Assembly: GCF_003963535.1 (NCBI RefSeq)
Contig: NZ_CP034539.1
Location: 620,001 to 684,000 of the forward strand
Length of the DNA stretch: 64,000 bases
DNA from: Streptomyces cyaneochromogenes
GTDB taxonomy: Bacteria > Actinomycetota > Actinomycetes > Streptomycetales > Streptomycetaceae
Reading direction: 5' to 3'
Part shown: positions 44,035 to 53,841 of the stretch, piece after piece
Position numbering within the stretch: the stretch's first letter is position 1
Layout: the number at the start of each line of letters is the position of its first letter
Notes under the pieces: model-generated
Databases searched by the model: none
The model's input: only the letters and a program-made list of their open reading frames with translations
Told to the model about the DNA's origin: nothing
Position numbers and translations under genes: made by a program

Positions 44035-44775
44035 ATGAGCTCCAGCAGTGCGGCGCCCGGCCGCGGCGAGAAGGCGCAGGCCGCGACGGCGAAGCCCCCG
44101 ATGCGGGAGGCCCTGGTCGCGGCGGCGTTCCAGCTGTTCACCGAGCGGGGCTACGAGCAGACGACGGTCGACGACATCGTGGCGCTGGCCGGTGTCGGGC
44201 GGCGGTCGTTCTTCCGTTACTTCCCGTCCAAGGAGGACGTGGTCTTCCCCGACCACGAGCGGTGCCTGGCCGACATGACGGCCTTCCTCGCCACGAGCGG
44301 CGCGGAGCACGAGCCGGTGCGCCGGGTGTGCGACGCGGCCCGGCTGGTGCTGCGCATGTACGCGGAGAACCCGGCCTTCTCGGTGCAGCGTTACCGGCTC
44401 ACCAAGAGGGTTCCGGGGCTGCGCGCGTACGAACTGTCGGTGGTGTGGCGCTACGAGCGCGCCCTGGCCGAGTATCTGCGGGAGCGCTTCGCCGGCCGGC
44501 GCGACGGAACCCTGCAGGCCGACGTGATCGCCGCCGCCGTGGTCGCGGCGCACAACAACGCGCTGCGTTCGTGGCTGCGGTCGGACGGGCAGGGCGACTC
44601 GAGCGCCGCGGTGGACCACGCGCTGGGGTACGTGCAGTCCGCCTTCGGTGTCGCTCCCGCCCCGGGTCCCGCGCTCGACGAGGAGCCCGACGACGTGGTG
44701 GTCGTGGTGTCCCGGCGCGGCGCCCCGCTGTGGCGGGTCGTGCAGGAGATCGAGACCACGCTCGGGCGCGACTGA
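44035..44775 (+). CDS. TetR-family transcriptional regulator
   Basis: A 246-residue TetR repressor. The HTH is complete: AAFQLFTERGYEQTTVDDIVALAGVGRRSFFRYFPSKEDVVF; its recognition helix and following FFRYF are typical of acyl-CoA or acyl-ligand responding members. The C-terminal ligand domain follows, with an acidic tail DEEPDDVVVVVSRRG. ATG 44035. Two copies of the same palindrome, before its own start and before the next gene, define a small likely regulon. Confidence 0.88.
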   Translation: MSSSSAAPGRGEKAQAATAKPPMREALVAAAFQLFTERGYEQTTVDDIVALAGVGRRSFFRYFPSKEDVVFPDHERCLADMTAFLATSGAEHEPVRRVCDAARLVLRMYAENPAFSVQRYRLTKRVPGLRAYELSVVWRYERALAEYLRERFAGRRDGTLQADVIAAAVVAAHNNALRSWLRSDGQGDSSAAVDHALGYVQSAFGVAPAPGPALDEEPDDVVVVVSRRGAPLWRVVQEIETTLGRD

Positions 44776-44815
44776 TCCGGGATCCCGCCAGATTCAGGGT
44801 ACGGAGTGCCTTTAC

Positions 44816-44836
44816 GTATGGCACTGAGTGCCATAC
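44816..44836. promoter_or_regulatory. TetR-type operator, distal palindrome
   Basis: A perfect palindrome of 9-bp arms, GTATGGCAC-N3-GTGCCATAC, 98 bp upstream of the Zn-ribbon gene start. Its GCACTGAGTGC core equals the site in front of tetR. Confidence 0.75.
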
Positions 44837-44933
44837 GCTGCGGCTGTGCGCGGTGGCACGGTGAACCGCGCACGTGCGTGCCCGGATGACCCGAGCACGC
44901 GGGATTCCGGCCGAGCGCAGGGAGTTGACCAGC

Positions 44934-45347
44934 GTGTACCACCACTCAGGCAGCGTTGTTCGTCAGACCGCCGGCTTCGGGGCCGGTCTCCTCGACCCCG
45001 CGGCTCCGGACACGGACGCCATGCTCTTCCAGCGCTGCACCTGGTGCGGCACCGCCATGTACCACCGGCTGCTGTGCCCGGTCTGTCAGGGCAGTGATCT
45101 GCGCACCGAGCGCAGTGAGGGCGTGGGCACGGTCCGCCACTCCACCGTGCTGCACCGCAACACCCCCGCCGCGCGCAACGTGTCGCTGGTCGAGATGGCC
45201 GAGGGGTTCGTCGTACGCGGCCGGGTCATGGGCCCGCCCATCGGCATCCACAGCGGCGACCGGGTCCGGCTGTCCACGGCGAAGGACCCGGTCCGGGGCG
45301 AGCCGGTGTTCCAGCTGGTCGACGAGCCCTACCGGGCCTGGACCTGA
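44934..45347 (+). CDS. Zn-ribbon OB-fold (DUF35-like) protein
   Basis: A 137-residue protein with an N-terminal rubredoxin-like zinc ribbon (CTWCGTAMYHRLLCPVC, two CxxC pairs) and a C-terminal OB fold (TVLHRNTPAARNVSLVEMAEGF). DUF35 proteins often bind acyl-CoA or partner thiolases, but no thiolase is adjacent. GTG 44934 follows GGGAG. The gene is probably controlled by the neighbouring TetR through the palindrome upstream. Its 3' end overlaps the convergent oxidoreductase gene by 19 bp. Confidence 0.85.
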   Translation: MYHHSGSVVRQTAGFGAGLLDPAAPDTDAMLFQRCTWCGTAMYHRLLCPVCQGSDLRTERSEGVGTVRHSTVLHRNTPAARNVSLVEMAEGFVVRGRVMGPPIGIHSGDRVRLSTAKDPVRGEPVFQLVDEPYRAWT

Positions 45348-46717
45348 GCCGCCTGTCCCCGACCGCCTGAGGCGTCCCGGATCCCGGGGAGCAACTCCCG
45401 TACGTCGACGGGCCGCCCGCTCTCGAAGCACTGGTTCGCGGCGAGCCCGACGGCCAGGGCCAGCGCTCCGTCGCGTTCGCTCGCCGTGGGGTGCCCGGCC
45501 GGATCCGCGTCGACCGACCGCGCGGGATCGACGGGGCCGAAGAGGGCGTCGAGCATGCGCGGGTCTCCCCCGCCGTGCGCCTCGTGGGCGGTCACGAGCG
45601 GAACGTCCACCGGAGGCCGCCACAGCGGACGCAGCGTGAGCCTGGCGCCGCCCGCGTGCTCGGCCGCCGTGTCCCCGTGCAGCGCCCCGCTGCGCGAGCT
45701 GATCGTGGTCCGGGGCCGCTGCCAGCGGCTCTCCTCGACTTCGAGTTCCAGTCGTCCGGCGCTTCCGTTGAACATCACCCGGTAGCCCTCCCACGGGGAG
45801 TACGCGGTGAGGTGGTACGTCATCGTCGTGCCCTTGGCGTACCGCACCAGGACGGCCATGTCGTCCTCGATGGTGACGGGCCCGTCGAAGACGTTGCGGT
45901 CGCGGACGTAGCCGTCGTCCCGCTCGGCGTCGAGGTAGAGGGCGCGCAGGGTGTCGTCGGCCGCCAGGTCCAGGGCGAAGGGGTCGTCGGCGGCCCGGTC
46001 GGCGCCGTGGGCGCGGTCGTAGTCCCGGCGCAGCCCGTGGCGTTCGCCCGCCGCACGGCCGTAGAAGCCGAGCCGCCCGTAGCCGAAGACGTCCCTCGGC
46101 TCGTCGGCGAGCCACCAGTTGACCAGGTCGAAGTGGTGGCCCGACTTGTGCACCATCAGACCGCCGCTGTGCCGCTTCTCCCGGTGCCAGCGGCGGAAGT
46201 AGTCGGCGCCGTGGCGTACGTCGAGCAGCCACTCGAAGTGCACGGAGAGGATCTCGCCGATCGCGCCCTCGGCGAGCAGGGCGTGGACCTTCTCGTGCAC
46301 CGGGTTGAAGCGGTAGTTGAAGGCTACGGTCAGGGAGTTGCCGGTCTCTTGGACCGTGTCGAGGATGCGGGCGCAGCGGTCGGCGTCGACGGTCATCGGC
46401 TTCTCGGTGACCACGCGGCAGCCGGCCTTCAGGGCCGGGACGATGTACCGGTCGTGCTCGGCGTCGACGGTGGTGACGACGACCTCGTCGATCTCCTCCT
46501 TGGCGAGCAGGTCGGCGAAGCGGTCCGGCTCCCACTGGGTGGCGAGGGGTTCGCCGGCCTCGGTCAGCAGCCGGTTGTGGAAGGCCATGCGGGTGGGGCT
46601 GGGGTCGCAGAGGGCGGCGACCAGGTGGTCGGGGCGTTCGGCGAGGGCCCGGGTGAAGGTCTGGGCGCGGTGGCCGGTGCCGACAACGGCGGCGCGATGA
46701 CGGGGGGTTCGGCTCAT
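45329..46717 (-). CDS. Gfo/Idh/MocA-family oxidoreductase
   Basis: A 462-residue NAD(P)-dependent sugar or cyclitol dehydrogenase family member. It has the Rossmann motif VVGTGHRAQTFTRAL, the catalytic EKP motif (VVTEKPMTVD) and the FNYRFNPVHEKVH strand entering the C-terminal alpha/beta domain, with KSGHHFDLVNWWL giving the catalytic-type His/Asp. It is longer than usual, with a 60-residue insertion around AERHGLRRDYDRAHGADR. ATG 46717 follows GGAAAGG. It is single and convergent with the Zn-ribbon gene; substrate unknown. Confidence 0.88.
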   Translation of the reverse strand: MSRTPRHRAAVVGTGHRAQTFTRALAERPDHLVAALCDPSPTRMAFHNRLLTEAGEPLATQWEPDRFADLLAKEEIDEVVVTTVDAEHDRYIVPALKAGCRVVTEKPMTVDADRCARILDTVQETGNSLTVAFNYRFNPVHEKVHALLAEGAIGEILSVHFEWLLDVRHGADYFRRWHREKRHSGGLMVHKSGHHFDLVNWWLADEPRDVFGYGRLGFYGRAAGERHGLRRDYDRAHGADRAADDPFALDLAADDTLRALYLDAERDDGYVRDRNVFDGPVTIEDDMAVLVRYAKGTTMTYHLTAYSPWEGYRVMFNGSAGRLELEVEESRWQRPRTTISSRSGALHGDTAAEHAGGARLTLRPLWRPPVDVPLVTAHEAHGGGDPRMLDALFGPVDPARSVDADPAGHPTASERDGALALAVGLAANQCFESGRPVDVRELLPGIRDASGGRGQAAQVQAR

Positions 46718-46893
46718 GGGGGTGGCCTTTCCCGTCGGCCGGTCACCCAGTCCTCGATGAGACGGACCGCGCGGCCGGAAATGGTACGCGGCACCGCACC
46801 CCCTTCCTTCACAGGCAACGCACAAGCATCTCCTGCCGTCCTCTCGGAGTGAGGGCTCCGGGGCCGTCCCGGGGCGAGCGGAAGGAGGGGCAC

Positions 46894-49656
46894 GTGATCC
46901 GTGCCCGAATATGGGTCACCGCTGTGGCGTTACTCGCGGTGGTGGGGGCGTCGCCAGGGTGGGCGCAGGCTCAACCGGCCTCCGGCGTACGGGCGTTGGC
47001 TGACCCGGTCGACGAGGGCGCCGGTCTGCCGGACGACTGGAGCATCACCGGTGAGGGCGCCGCGCGGAAGCTGGTGTGGCGGTCCGACGAGCGTGTGCCC
47101 ATGGGGGATGCCCGGGTCGAGTTCTACGCAGGCGACCGCCTGCTCGGCCGTCCCGCCCCCGGGAAGGACGGGCGCACCTTCCGGCTGGGCCTCGACGGGG
47201 TCCGTCTGGATTCCGTGCGGGACCTTGAAGTACGGGCCGCCGGACGCCGGTTGGACGCACCCGACACCACGTCCGGCGCACGCTCCGCGGTGACCGTCCC
47301 GCAGCGGCTGCCGGTGAACCAGGTCGACCCCGGCAAGCCGGGCGCCTACCGGACCGTCACGGGCGAGTACGACCTCGACCCGGTGCGGCTGCCCGGTTTC
47401 ACCGAGCCGGTGGAGATGCGGGCGGTGGTGGTGGCGCCCGAGAACGCCGACGGCCGCCGTCCGTTCGCTCTCTTCCTGCACGGACGCCACTTCACCTGCT
47501 ACACCCCGCAGGGCGAGATCACCGGCGACTGGCCCTGCGCCGCCGGCTCCAAGCCGGTGCCGAGCCACCGCGGCTATCTGCGCGACCAGCGACTCCTGGC
47601 CTCCCAGGGCTATGTGACGGTGTCGATCTCCGCCAACGGCATCAACGGCCAGGACTGGCAGGCCGAGGACGGCGGCGCGCAGGCCCGTTCCTCGCTCGTC
47701 CGGCAGCATCTCGCCCGCTGGGCCGACTGGTCCGCCCACCCGGCCACGGCGCCGCAGACCGTACGCAAGGCGCCCAAGGCCGATCTGTCCCGGGTGCTTC
47801 TGGTGGGTCACTCGCGGGGCGGCGAGGGCGTCAACCGGGCCGCGATGGACAGCCTTTACGCGCCGCCCGCGGACCAGGACGGCTATCACGGCCCGGTGCG
47901 CTGGCGCATTCGCGGCACCGTCCTCATCGGCCCGACGATCTTCGGCCAGAATCCGGTCGCCGATGTGCCGTCGATGACGATCCTGCCGGGTTGTGACGGC
48001 GACGTCTCCGACCTGCAGGGCGAGGTGTACGTCGACGGCACCCGCGGGGTGAGCAAGGGCAGCGCGCTGCACAGCGCCGTGTACATGGTCGGCGCCAACC
48101 ACAACTTCTTCAACAGCGAGTGGACGCCGGGGCAGGCCGTGGCGCCCGCCGACGACGACTTCTGGCACGACGAGGAGCAGCCCGACCGGGTCTGCTCCCC
48201 CGGCACGAGGACCCGGCTGACCGCCGACCAGCAGCACAAGGCCGGCGCCACCTACATCGCCGCGGCGGCACGGCTGTTCGTCGCCGGGGACGACCGGGTC
48301 CGCCCGCTGCTCGACGGCTCGGGCCGCCGCGCCCCCTCGGCCGGTCCCGCGCACGTCCTGACCCACGCGGTGGGCGCGAAGCGCGGTCCCGGCTTCCTGC
48401 CGGACGGCAAGGTCGCCGTGAGCGGCGCCCGGCTGTGCTCGGCGGTGGATCCCGCCGCGGCCAAGGCCTGCCTCTCGTCGGAGACGGCCGGGGGCTCACC
48501 GCACTTCGCGCGGTGGGACACCGACCGTGAGCCCGGCCGCCGAGCGGTCGCGCTGAGCTGGACGGCGGCGGGAACCGCGGCACGGATACGGCCTCAGCAG
48601 CCGCTGTCCCTCACCGGCGCCAAGGCCCTCGCGCTGCGCGTCATCGTGCCGCCCAACACCACCGGGACGCAGCTGGACGTCTCCGTCACCGACGTCTCCG
48701 GACGGCACCGGACCCTCGGCCGGGTCAAGGTCGACGGGCTGCCGGGGTCGGACCGGACCGCCTCGTACTGGGCGCGTGAGGTGCGCGTCCCGATCGGGGC
48801 CGACGACGCGGCCGCCCTCGACCTGAAGCACGTCAAGTCCCTGGAGCTGACGCCGCGCACGAGGTCCGGGCGGGCCTGGCTGATGGACGCCTGGGCGTGG
48901 CGGCCGGGCACGCCTCCCGTGCGGGAGGCGTCACTGCCCCGGGTCGACGTCGGCCGGCTCACCGTCAAGGAGGGTGACTCGGGCGTCAGGACCTACCGGG
49001 TGCCGGTGCGGGTCTCCGGGCAGGGCAGCGGGCAGGTACGCCTGTTCGTCGCCGACCCGGTCACGGGCAAGGTCACGGACCGGCTGGTGACGGTCCGGCC
49101 CGGGACGCAGGGCATCGACGTACCGGTGAAGGTCGAGGGCAACACGCGCTACGGCTATGAACTGGCGCACGACGTGTTCGTGAAGGCGGTCCGCACTTCC
49201 GTGGTCGGCTCCCACCGGGGCGGGGTGACCGCGGAGAACGACGACCCGATGCCCTCGATCTCCGTGAGCCCGGTCGCCGACCGAGTGGCCGAGGGGAAGC
49301 CGCTGAAGTGGCGGGTCTCCCTGTCCGCGGTGGCCGATGTCGAGATCGGCGGCTCGTTCACCGTGCTGCCGGTCACCGGTGGCCAGGAGCTGTCGACGAA
49401 GGACGTCGACCCGCGCTGGCTCATGGACCACTCCGGTGCCTCCCCTGATCCGGAACGCCCGTTGTCCAAGGTGGACGGTCTGTACTTGTGGGCATCCGTC
49501 GACGCCGGGGAGAAGAGCACGGAGTTCGTGGTGCCGACGCTCAAGGACGGCGTGGCCGAGCCGGCCGAGTCGGTGCGCCTGCAGATGAGCGACGACACCG
49601 GTGAGCCGGTGCCCGGCACTCCAGTGCTGACGGGCACGGTGGTGGACGCCCCGTGA
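46894..49656 (+). CDS. Large secreted alpha/beta-hydrolase with beta-rich C-terminus
   Basis: A 920-residue exported protein. GTG 46894 follows GGAAGGAGGGG and gives a Sec signal (ARIWVTAVALLAVVGASPGWAQA). After a small N-terminal beta domain comes an alpha/beta hydrolase with FALFLHGRHF and nucleophile Ser307 in LVGHSRGGEG; the ANHNFFNSEW stretch supplies a probable catalytic His, and cysteines are present in pairs. The remaining 400 residues are beta domains, the last resembling Calx-beta modules (ISVSPVADRVAEGKPLKWRV). Similar multi-domain proteins are often labelled esterase or peptidase; function is not established. Confidence 0.83.
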   Translation: MIRARIWVTAVALLAVVGASPGWAQAQPASGVRALADPVDEGAGLPDDWSITGEGAARKLVWRSDERVPMGDARVEFYAGDRLLGRPAPGKDGRTFRLGLDGVRLDSVRDLEVRAAGRRLDAPDTTSGARSAVTVPQRLPVNQVDPGKPGAYRTVTGEYDLDPVRLPGFTEPVEMRAVVVAPENADGRRPFALFLHGRHFTCYTPQGEITGDWPCAAGSKPVPSHRGYLRDQRLLASQGYVTVSISANGINGQDWQAEDGGAQARSSLVRQHLARWADWSAHPATAPQTVRKAPKADLSRVLLVGHSRGGEGVNRAAMDSLYAPPADQDGYHGPVRWRIRGTVLIGPTIFGQNPVADVPSMTILPGCDGDVSDLQGEVYVDGTRGVSKGSALHSAVYMVGANHNFFNSEWTPGQAVAPADDDFWHDEEQPDRVCSPGTRTRLTADQQHKAGATYIAAAARLFVAGDDRVRPLLDGSGRRAPSAGPAHVLTHAVGAKRGPGFLPDGKVAVSGARLCSAVDPAAAKACLSSETAGGSPHFARWDTDREPGRRAVALSWTAAGTAARIRPQQPLSLTGAKALALRVIVPPNTTGTQLDVSVTDVSGRHRTLGRVKVDGLPGSDRTASYWAREVRVPIGADDAAALDLKHVKSLELTPRTRSGRAWLMDAWAWRPGTPPVREASLPRVDVGRLTVKEGDSGVRTYRVPVRVSGQGSGQVRLFVADPVTGKVTDRLVTVRPGTQGIDVPVKVEGNTRYGYELAHDVFVKAVRTSVVGSHRGGVTAENDDPMPSISVSPVADRVAEGKPLKWRVSLSAVADVEIGGSFTVLPVTGGQELSTKDVDPRWLMDHSGASPDPERPLSKVDGLYLWASVDAGEKSTEFVVPTLKDGVAEPAESVRLQMSDDTGEPVPGTPVLTGTVVDAP

Positions 49657-49657
49657 C

Positions 49658-49680
49658 ACGTCACCGGCCGTCCGTGACGT
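49658..49680. terminator. Hairpin between convergent genes
   Basis: Inverted repeat ACGTCAC (49658-49664) / GTGACGT (49674-49680) with N9 centre directly after the hydrolase stop and before the convergent PPOX-like gene's stop. Confidence 0.5.
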
Positions 49681-49703
49681 AGGTCCGGGCGCGGTGAGGC
49701 GGA

Positions 49704-50090
49704 TCAGGGCGTCAGCGTGATCCGGATGCCGACTGTGCCGTTCACACCACGGCGCAGTCGGCTGCCGAGCAGCGTGAGGCGGCCGGTGATCCCGTACTTG
49801 CGGGCGATGAGCCTGCGGTAGCGGGCGCCGGTCGCCTCGTCGCAGATCTCGGCGGTGGCGGGGACCGACTCGCCGGTGGGCCTGCCGCGCAGGTCACAGG
49901 GGCCGACGAGGACGTCGGCGCGGGCCCGGACGCGCTTGACCTTCCAGGAGTCGGCGACCGTCCACACACCGAGCGCGTCCCCGTCGCGGACCACCCAGAC
50001 CGGGGTGGGCACGCCGGTGCCGTTCTTGCGGTAGCTGGTGATGAGCAGGTATTTGCCCGCTCCGAGGTGTTCCAGCGACGTGTCGTCCAT
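49704..50090 (-). CDS. PPOX-class F420-dependent enzyme-like protein
   Basis: A 128-residue split-barrel protein of the pyridoxamine oxidase/FDOR group, in which actinobacterial members use F420, FMN or heme. It has GAGKYLLITSYRKNGTGVPTPVWVV, the strand pair lining the cofactor site, and KVKRVRARADVLVGPCDLRG. It ends in a short basic tail. ATG 50090. It follows the aminotransferase gene by 57 bp on the same strand and may be co-transcribed. Substrate unknown. Confidence 0.8.
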   Translation of the reverse strand: MDDTSLEHLGAGKYLLITSYRKNGTGVPTPVWVVRDGDALGVWTVADSWKVKRVRARADVLVGPCDLRGRPTGESVPATAEICDEATGARYRRLIARKYGITGRLTLLGSRLRRGVNGTVGIRITLTP

Positions 50091-50147
50091 GGCCGGAAGT
50101 GTAGGCAGCGGGTGGGACGCCGGCCGTCGCGCCCCACCCCTGCCCGG

Positions 50148-51326
50148 TCAGTCGAGTGCCGCGGCCATCCGCCGTACGCCCTCCGTGATCAGCTCGGGCG
50201 ATGTCGCCAGGTTCAGCCGTACGTGCCCCGCGCCGCCGGTCCCGAACGGGATCCCGGAGTTCAGTGCGACCCGGCCGCGGTGCAGGAAGACGTCCGCCGG
50301 GTCCTCGTCGAGGCCGAGGGCGCGGCAGTCGAGCCAGGCCAGGTAGGTGGCCTCACCTGGGCGGTAGGTGATCGCCGGGAGGTGCTCGGCCAGGAGGTCC
50401 GCGAGCAGGCGCCGGTTGTCGTCGAGGCCCGCCAGGAGGGCGTCGAGCCAGCCGGTGCCGTCGCGCAGGGCGGCGGTGTGGGCGATGACGCCGAGGTGGC
50501 TCGGCCCGTGGCTGACCTCTTCGGGCAGGCGGGCCAGGTCGGCGGCGGCAGCGGGCCCGGCGACGGCCAGGGCCGCCTTGAGTCCGGCCAGGTTCCAGGC
50601 CTTCGACGCGGACATCAGCGACAGCCCGCTCCCGCCGCCCGGGACGCTCAGGTACGGCACGAAGTCGACGCCGTCGGCGGTGAGGGGTGCGTGGATCTCG
50701 TCGGCGACGACGCGCACGCCGTGCCGGTCGGCGAGGGCGGCCACGGCCGACAGTTCCGCCGCGGTGTGCACGGTGCCGGTCGGGTTGTGGGGGCTGCACA
50801 GCAGGAAGGCGGCGCGCCTGCCGCCCGCGACCGCCCGCCGGAAGGTGGCGTCCAACGTGTCGAGGTCGATGCGCAGGTCAACGCCCAGCGGAGCCTCCAC
50901 CACCTGCCGGTCCATGTGCTCGACGAACTGGTGGAACGGCGGATACACCGGTGAGTTCACCACGACCGGATCGCCCGGACCGGTGACCAGCTTGAGCATC
51001 TCCACCACGCCGAGCATCACGTCGGGCACGATCGCCGTCCGCTCCACGGCGAGCCCGCCCCAGCCCCACCGCTTGTCCGCGAACCCGGCGAGCGCCTCCG
51101 CGTACCCGGTGCCCGCCGGGTAGCCGGTGTCGCCGAGGGCGAGGGCGTCGGTGACCGCGCGGACGATCGGTTCGGCGAGCGGTACGTCCATCTCGGCCAC
51201 CCACAGCGGCAGCACGTCGTCGGCGTAGGTGCGCCACTTCATGCTCGTGCGACATCGCAGGCGGTCCAGGGTCAGGGCGCGAAAAGGATTTGGTTCTGCG
51301 GACGTCTCGTGCGGGATCCTGGTCAT
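50148..51326 (-). CDS. MalY/PatB-type PLP aminotransferase or C-S lyase
   Basis: A 392-residue fold type I PLP enzyme of the MalY/PatB subgroup. The Schiff-base lysine lies in [15 protein letters not shown], the cofactor-binding PHNPTGTV and [12 protein letters not shown] motifs are present, and the N-terminal [20 protein letters not shown] resembles MalY-type cystathionine beta-lyases. It can be a C-S beta-lyase or aminotransferase. ATG 51326 lacks a ribosome binding site but has TATCTT ending 10 bp upstream, suggesting a leaderless mRNA; the frame can extend farther without family support. It is divergent from a DUF3800-like gene. Confidence 0.85.
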   Translation of the reverse strand: MTRIPHETSAEPNPFRALTLDRLRCRTSMKWRTYADDVLPLWVAEMDVPLAEPIVRAVTDALALGDTGYPAGTGYAEALAGFADKRWGWGGLAVERTAIVPDVMLGVVEMLKLVTGPGDPVVVNSPVYPPFHQFVEHMDRQVVEAPLGVDLRIDLDTLDATFRRAVAGGRRAAFLLCSPHNPTGTVHTAAELSAVAALADRHGVRVVADEIHAPLTADGVDFVPYLSVPGGGSGLSLMSASKAWNLAGLKAALAVAGPAAAADLARLPEEVSHGPSHLGVIAHTAALRDGTGWLDALLAGLDDNRRLLADLLAEHLPAITYRPGEATYLAWLDCRALGLDEDPADVFLHRGRVALNSGIPFGTGGAGHVRLNLATSPELITEGVRRMAAALD

Positions 51327-51351
51327 GGGGCACAAGATAGGGGGCTGTGCG

Positions 51352-52368
51352 GTGGCCGGGAACGGCGAGAACGCGGCGTGGGCGGTGCCGCGCCGCGGTT
51401 TTCTCGAAGTGGCCTGCGACGAGTCGGGGTCGGACGGTGAGAATCTCACCGGCGGGAACACCGATGTCTTCGCGCACGCCAGTGTGCGACTGCCCGTGGA
51501 ATCGGCCGCCGCATGTGTCCAGCAGGTCCGGGACCGGATTCGTTCGCCCGCGTCGGAGTACAAGGCGAACCATCTGCTGCGGGAGAAACACCGGGCGGTG
51601 CTGGAATGGCTGCTCGCGCCCGCCGGTCCGATCCATGGGAACGCCCAGGTGCATCTGATCGAGAAGGCGTACTTCGTCGTGGACCGGGCCGTCGACCTGC
51701 TGCTCGGCGACGCCGCCGACGCGCTCGGCCTGTACCGGGCGGGGCGAGGGGAATTCGGCGATGAACTCTGGCGGGAATTCCTGACGGCGGCCAACCAGTT
51801 GCTGCGGGTCAGGAACGACGGTGCGCCCCAGGAGCCCGTCGACGCGTTCTTCCGCACGGTGCAGGCGCTGCGACGCGCGGATCGCCGTACGGAATTGGCC
51901 GGAACACTCGACCGACTCACGGTGTCCCGGGCCCGCGCCGATTCCTATCGGGCGCGACTGGTGGACGGACCGACCCTCATTCCGGTCCTCAATCCCCTGC
52001 TGCCCGCCATCGTGAACACGGCCGCCTTCTGGAGTGCCGGTGGACGCCCTGTGCGGCTCGTCCACGACCGGCAGAACATGCTGACGCCGGAACGCATCGC
52101 CTGGATCGGGGAGACGGCCCGGCGGGCCGGTATCGGCTTCGGTGGGCTGCGGCTGGTGCACTCGGTGCTCGATCCTCGGGTGCAACTCGCCGACTTCCTC
52201 GCGGGGATCGCCCGCAAGATCGCCTCCGACGAGCTGAACGGACAGGGCGATACGGCACTCACCGCACTGCTGCGCCCGTACGTGGACCCGGCGTCGATAT
52301 GGGGCGACGAGCGCAGCTGGGCGGTGCTCGGGCGGACCCGGGCACAAGAACGATCACCTGTGCGGTGA
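51352..52368 (+). CDS. DUF3800-like protein
   Basis: A 338-residue soluble protein beginning with an acidic strand [19 protein letters not shown] resembling the DESG start of DUF3800, a family with an RNase H-like fold and often no known function. Later Asp-rich VHDRQNMLT and [14 protein letters not shown] fit the acidic residues of that fold. GTG 51352 follows AGGGGG; ATG 51325 would overlap the divergent start region. It lies only 25 bp from the divergent aminotransferase start, so they share regulatory DNA. No partner toxin or phage gene is nearby. Confidence 0.65.
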   Translation: MAGNGENAAWAVPRRGFLEVACDESGSDGENLTGGNTDVFAHASVRLPVESAAACVQQVRDRIRSPASEYKANHLLREKHRAVLEWLLAPAGPIHGNAQVHLIEKAYFVVDRAVDLLLGDAADALGLYRAGRGEFGDELWREFLTAANQLLRVRNDGAPQEPVDAFFRTVQALRRADRRTELAGTLDRLTVSRARADSYRARLVDGPTLIPVLNPLLPAIVNTAAFWSAGGRPVRLVHDRQNMLTPERIAWIGETARRAGIGFGGLRLVHSVLDPRVQLADFLAGIARKIASDELNGQGDTALTALLRPYVDPASIWGDERSWAVLGRTRAQERSPVR

Positions 52369-52464
52369 ACACGGGCGGCCCGGGCCACGTATGGAGTGAG
52401 GGTGCTCAACCACGGGAGGGCCCCGCGGCGTTGACGCCGCGCTGTACTGGTTCGGGAGCCATGC

Positions 52465-53823
52465 ATGAGGCACGCACGACGACGTCTCGTCCGGCGAGTG
52501 ACACGGCTGGCGGCGGTCGGCGGACTCCTCCTCGGAGGAACGATGGTCACACGCGCCGTGGCGAGCGAACCACCGGACGCCTCCGCCGTCCCCCGCACGT
52601 ACGCGGCTTCGGCCGCCGACACCGGCAGCGGTCTCGTCTCCCGTCTGGGCACGTCCCGTACGGCGGGCAGCTGGCTCGGTGCCGGCGGGAAGCCGGTCGT
52701 CGCGGTCACCGACGAGGAGGCGGCCGCCGAGGTGCGCAAGGCCGGTGCCGAGGCGAAGATGGTCGACCACAGCATGGACGAGCTGAAGTCGGCGACGTCC
52801 ACGCTGCGTTCGGCGCCGCGCGTGGCCGGCACGGCGTGGGTCATGGACTACCAGTCCAATGAGGTGGTGGTACGGGGCGACAGCACCGTCTCCGCCGCCG
52901 ACTGGTCCCGGATGACTCAGGTCGCGGGCGACATCGGGGGCTTCGTGCGCATGGAGCGCACCGAGGGCACGTTCACCACACGGCTCAACGGCGCGCTGCC
53001 GCTGCTGTCGACCGCCGGGCGCTGTTCGGCGGGCTTCAACGTCACCGACGGACAACGCGACTTCATCCTCACGGCCGGGCACTGCGGGCCGAACGGTTCG
53101 GTGTGGTTCGCCGACAACCGGGGCGAGCAGCAGATCGGCCAGACGATCCAGCAGAACTTCCCCGGCGGTGACTTCTCCCTCGTGGAGTACGCGAACGGGG
53201 ACGCGGGCGACGGCGCCGACGTCGTGTCCATCGGCGACGGCAAGGGGGTGCGGATCACCGGCTTCGCGGATCCCGCCGTCGGACAGCGGGTGTTCCGCAG
53301 CGGCAGTACGAGCGGGCTGCGTGACGGCGAGGTGACGGGGCTCAACGCCACGGTCAACTACCCCGAGGGGACGGTCACCGGGCTCATCGAGACGAACGTG
53401 TGCGCCGAACCCGGGGACAGCGGCGGTCCGATGTTCTCCGAGGGGGTCGCGCTGGGAGTGACCTCGGGTGGCAGCGGCGACTGCAACGCGGGCGGTACGA
53501 CGTTCTTCCAGCCGGTGACGAAGGCGCTGCAAGCGCTGGACGTCAAGCTGATCGTGACGGCGCAGAACGGTGCGGGTCAGGGTGCCTCTCCGGCGCCGTC
53601 GGCGACGCAGAGCGCGATCGCGCCCGATGACGCCTCACCCGGCTCGTCGGTCTCGGTGAGCGGCGCCTCGACGCTGCTGTCCCGCCTCGCGGACCCGAAG
53701 AACGTCGGTCCCGGTCTGCTGGTGGTCGCGGGCAGCCTGGTCGCGCTGGCGGCGACCCGGTTCATCCGGGCGGAACAGGACCGCAAGGCGTACCGGCGGT
53801 ACTACTCGGCGACGTGGGGCTGA
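52465..53823 (+). CDS. S1-family trypsin-like protease with C-terminal membrane anchor
   Basis: A 452-residue exported protease. A Sec signal (residues 1-33) and a 150-residue pro-region precede a chymotrypsin-fold domain with His206 (TAGHC), Asp236 (GGDFSLVEY) and Ser319 (GDSGGP), and paired cysteines. This matches streptogrisin/alpha-lytic type enzymes whose pro-region aids folding. Unlike typical streptogrisins, the domain is followed by a Ser/Pro linker and a transmembrane helix around residues 415-432 (GPGLLVVAGSLVALAA), so it may stay surface-anchored. ATG 52465. A strong hairpin lies downstream. Confidence 0.9.
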   Translation: MRHARRRLVRRVTRLAAVGGLLLGGTMVTRAVASEPPDASAVPRTYAASAADTGSGLVSRLGTSRTAGSWLGAGGKPVVAVTDEEAAAEVRKAGAEAKMVDHSMDELKSATSTLRSAPRVAGTAWVMDYQSNEVVVRGDSTVSAADWSRMTQVAGDIGGFVRMERTEGTFTTRLNGALPLLSTAGRCSAGFNVTDGQRDFILTAGHCGPNGSVWFADNRGEQQIGQTIQQNFPGGDFSLVEYANGDAGDGADVVSIGDGKGVRITGFADPAVGQRVFRSGSTSGLRDGEVTGLNATVNYPEGTVTGLIETNVCAEPGDSGGPMFSEGVALGVTSGGSGDCNAGGTTFFQPVTKALQALDVKLIVTAQNGAGQGASPAPSATQSAIAPDDASPGSSVSVSGASTLLSRLADPKNVGPGLLVVAGSLVALAATRFIRAEQDRKAYRRYYSATWG

Positions 53824-53841
53824 GGCCGGCCGCACGACAAA

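Noticed and set aside
51352..52368. Toxin-antitoxin or phage defence role for the DUF3800-like protein
   Set aside because: No partner, integrase or defence gene in reach; the family alone is not enough.
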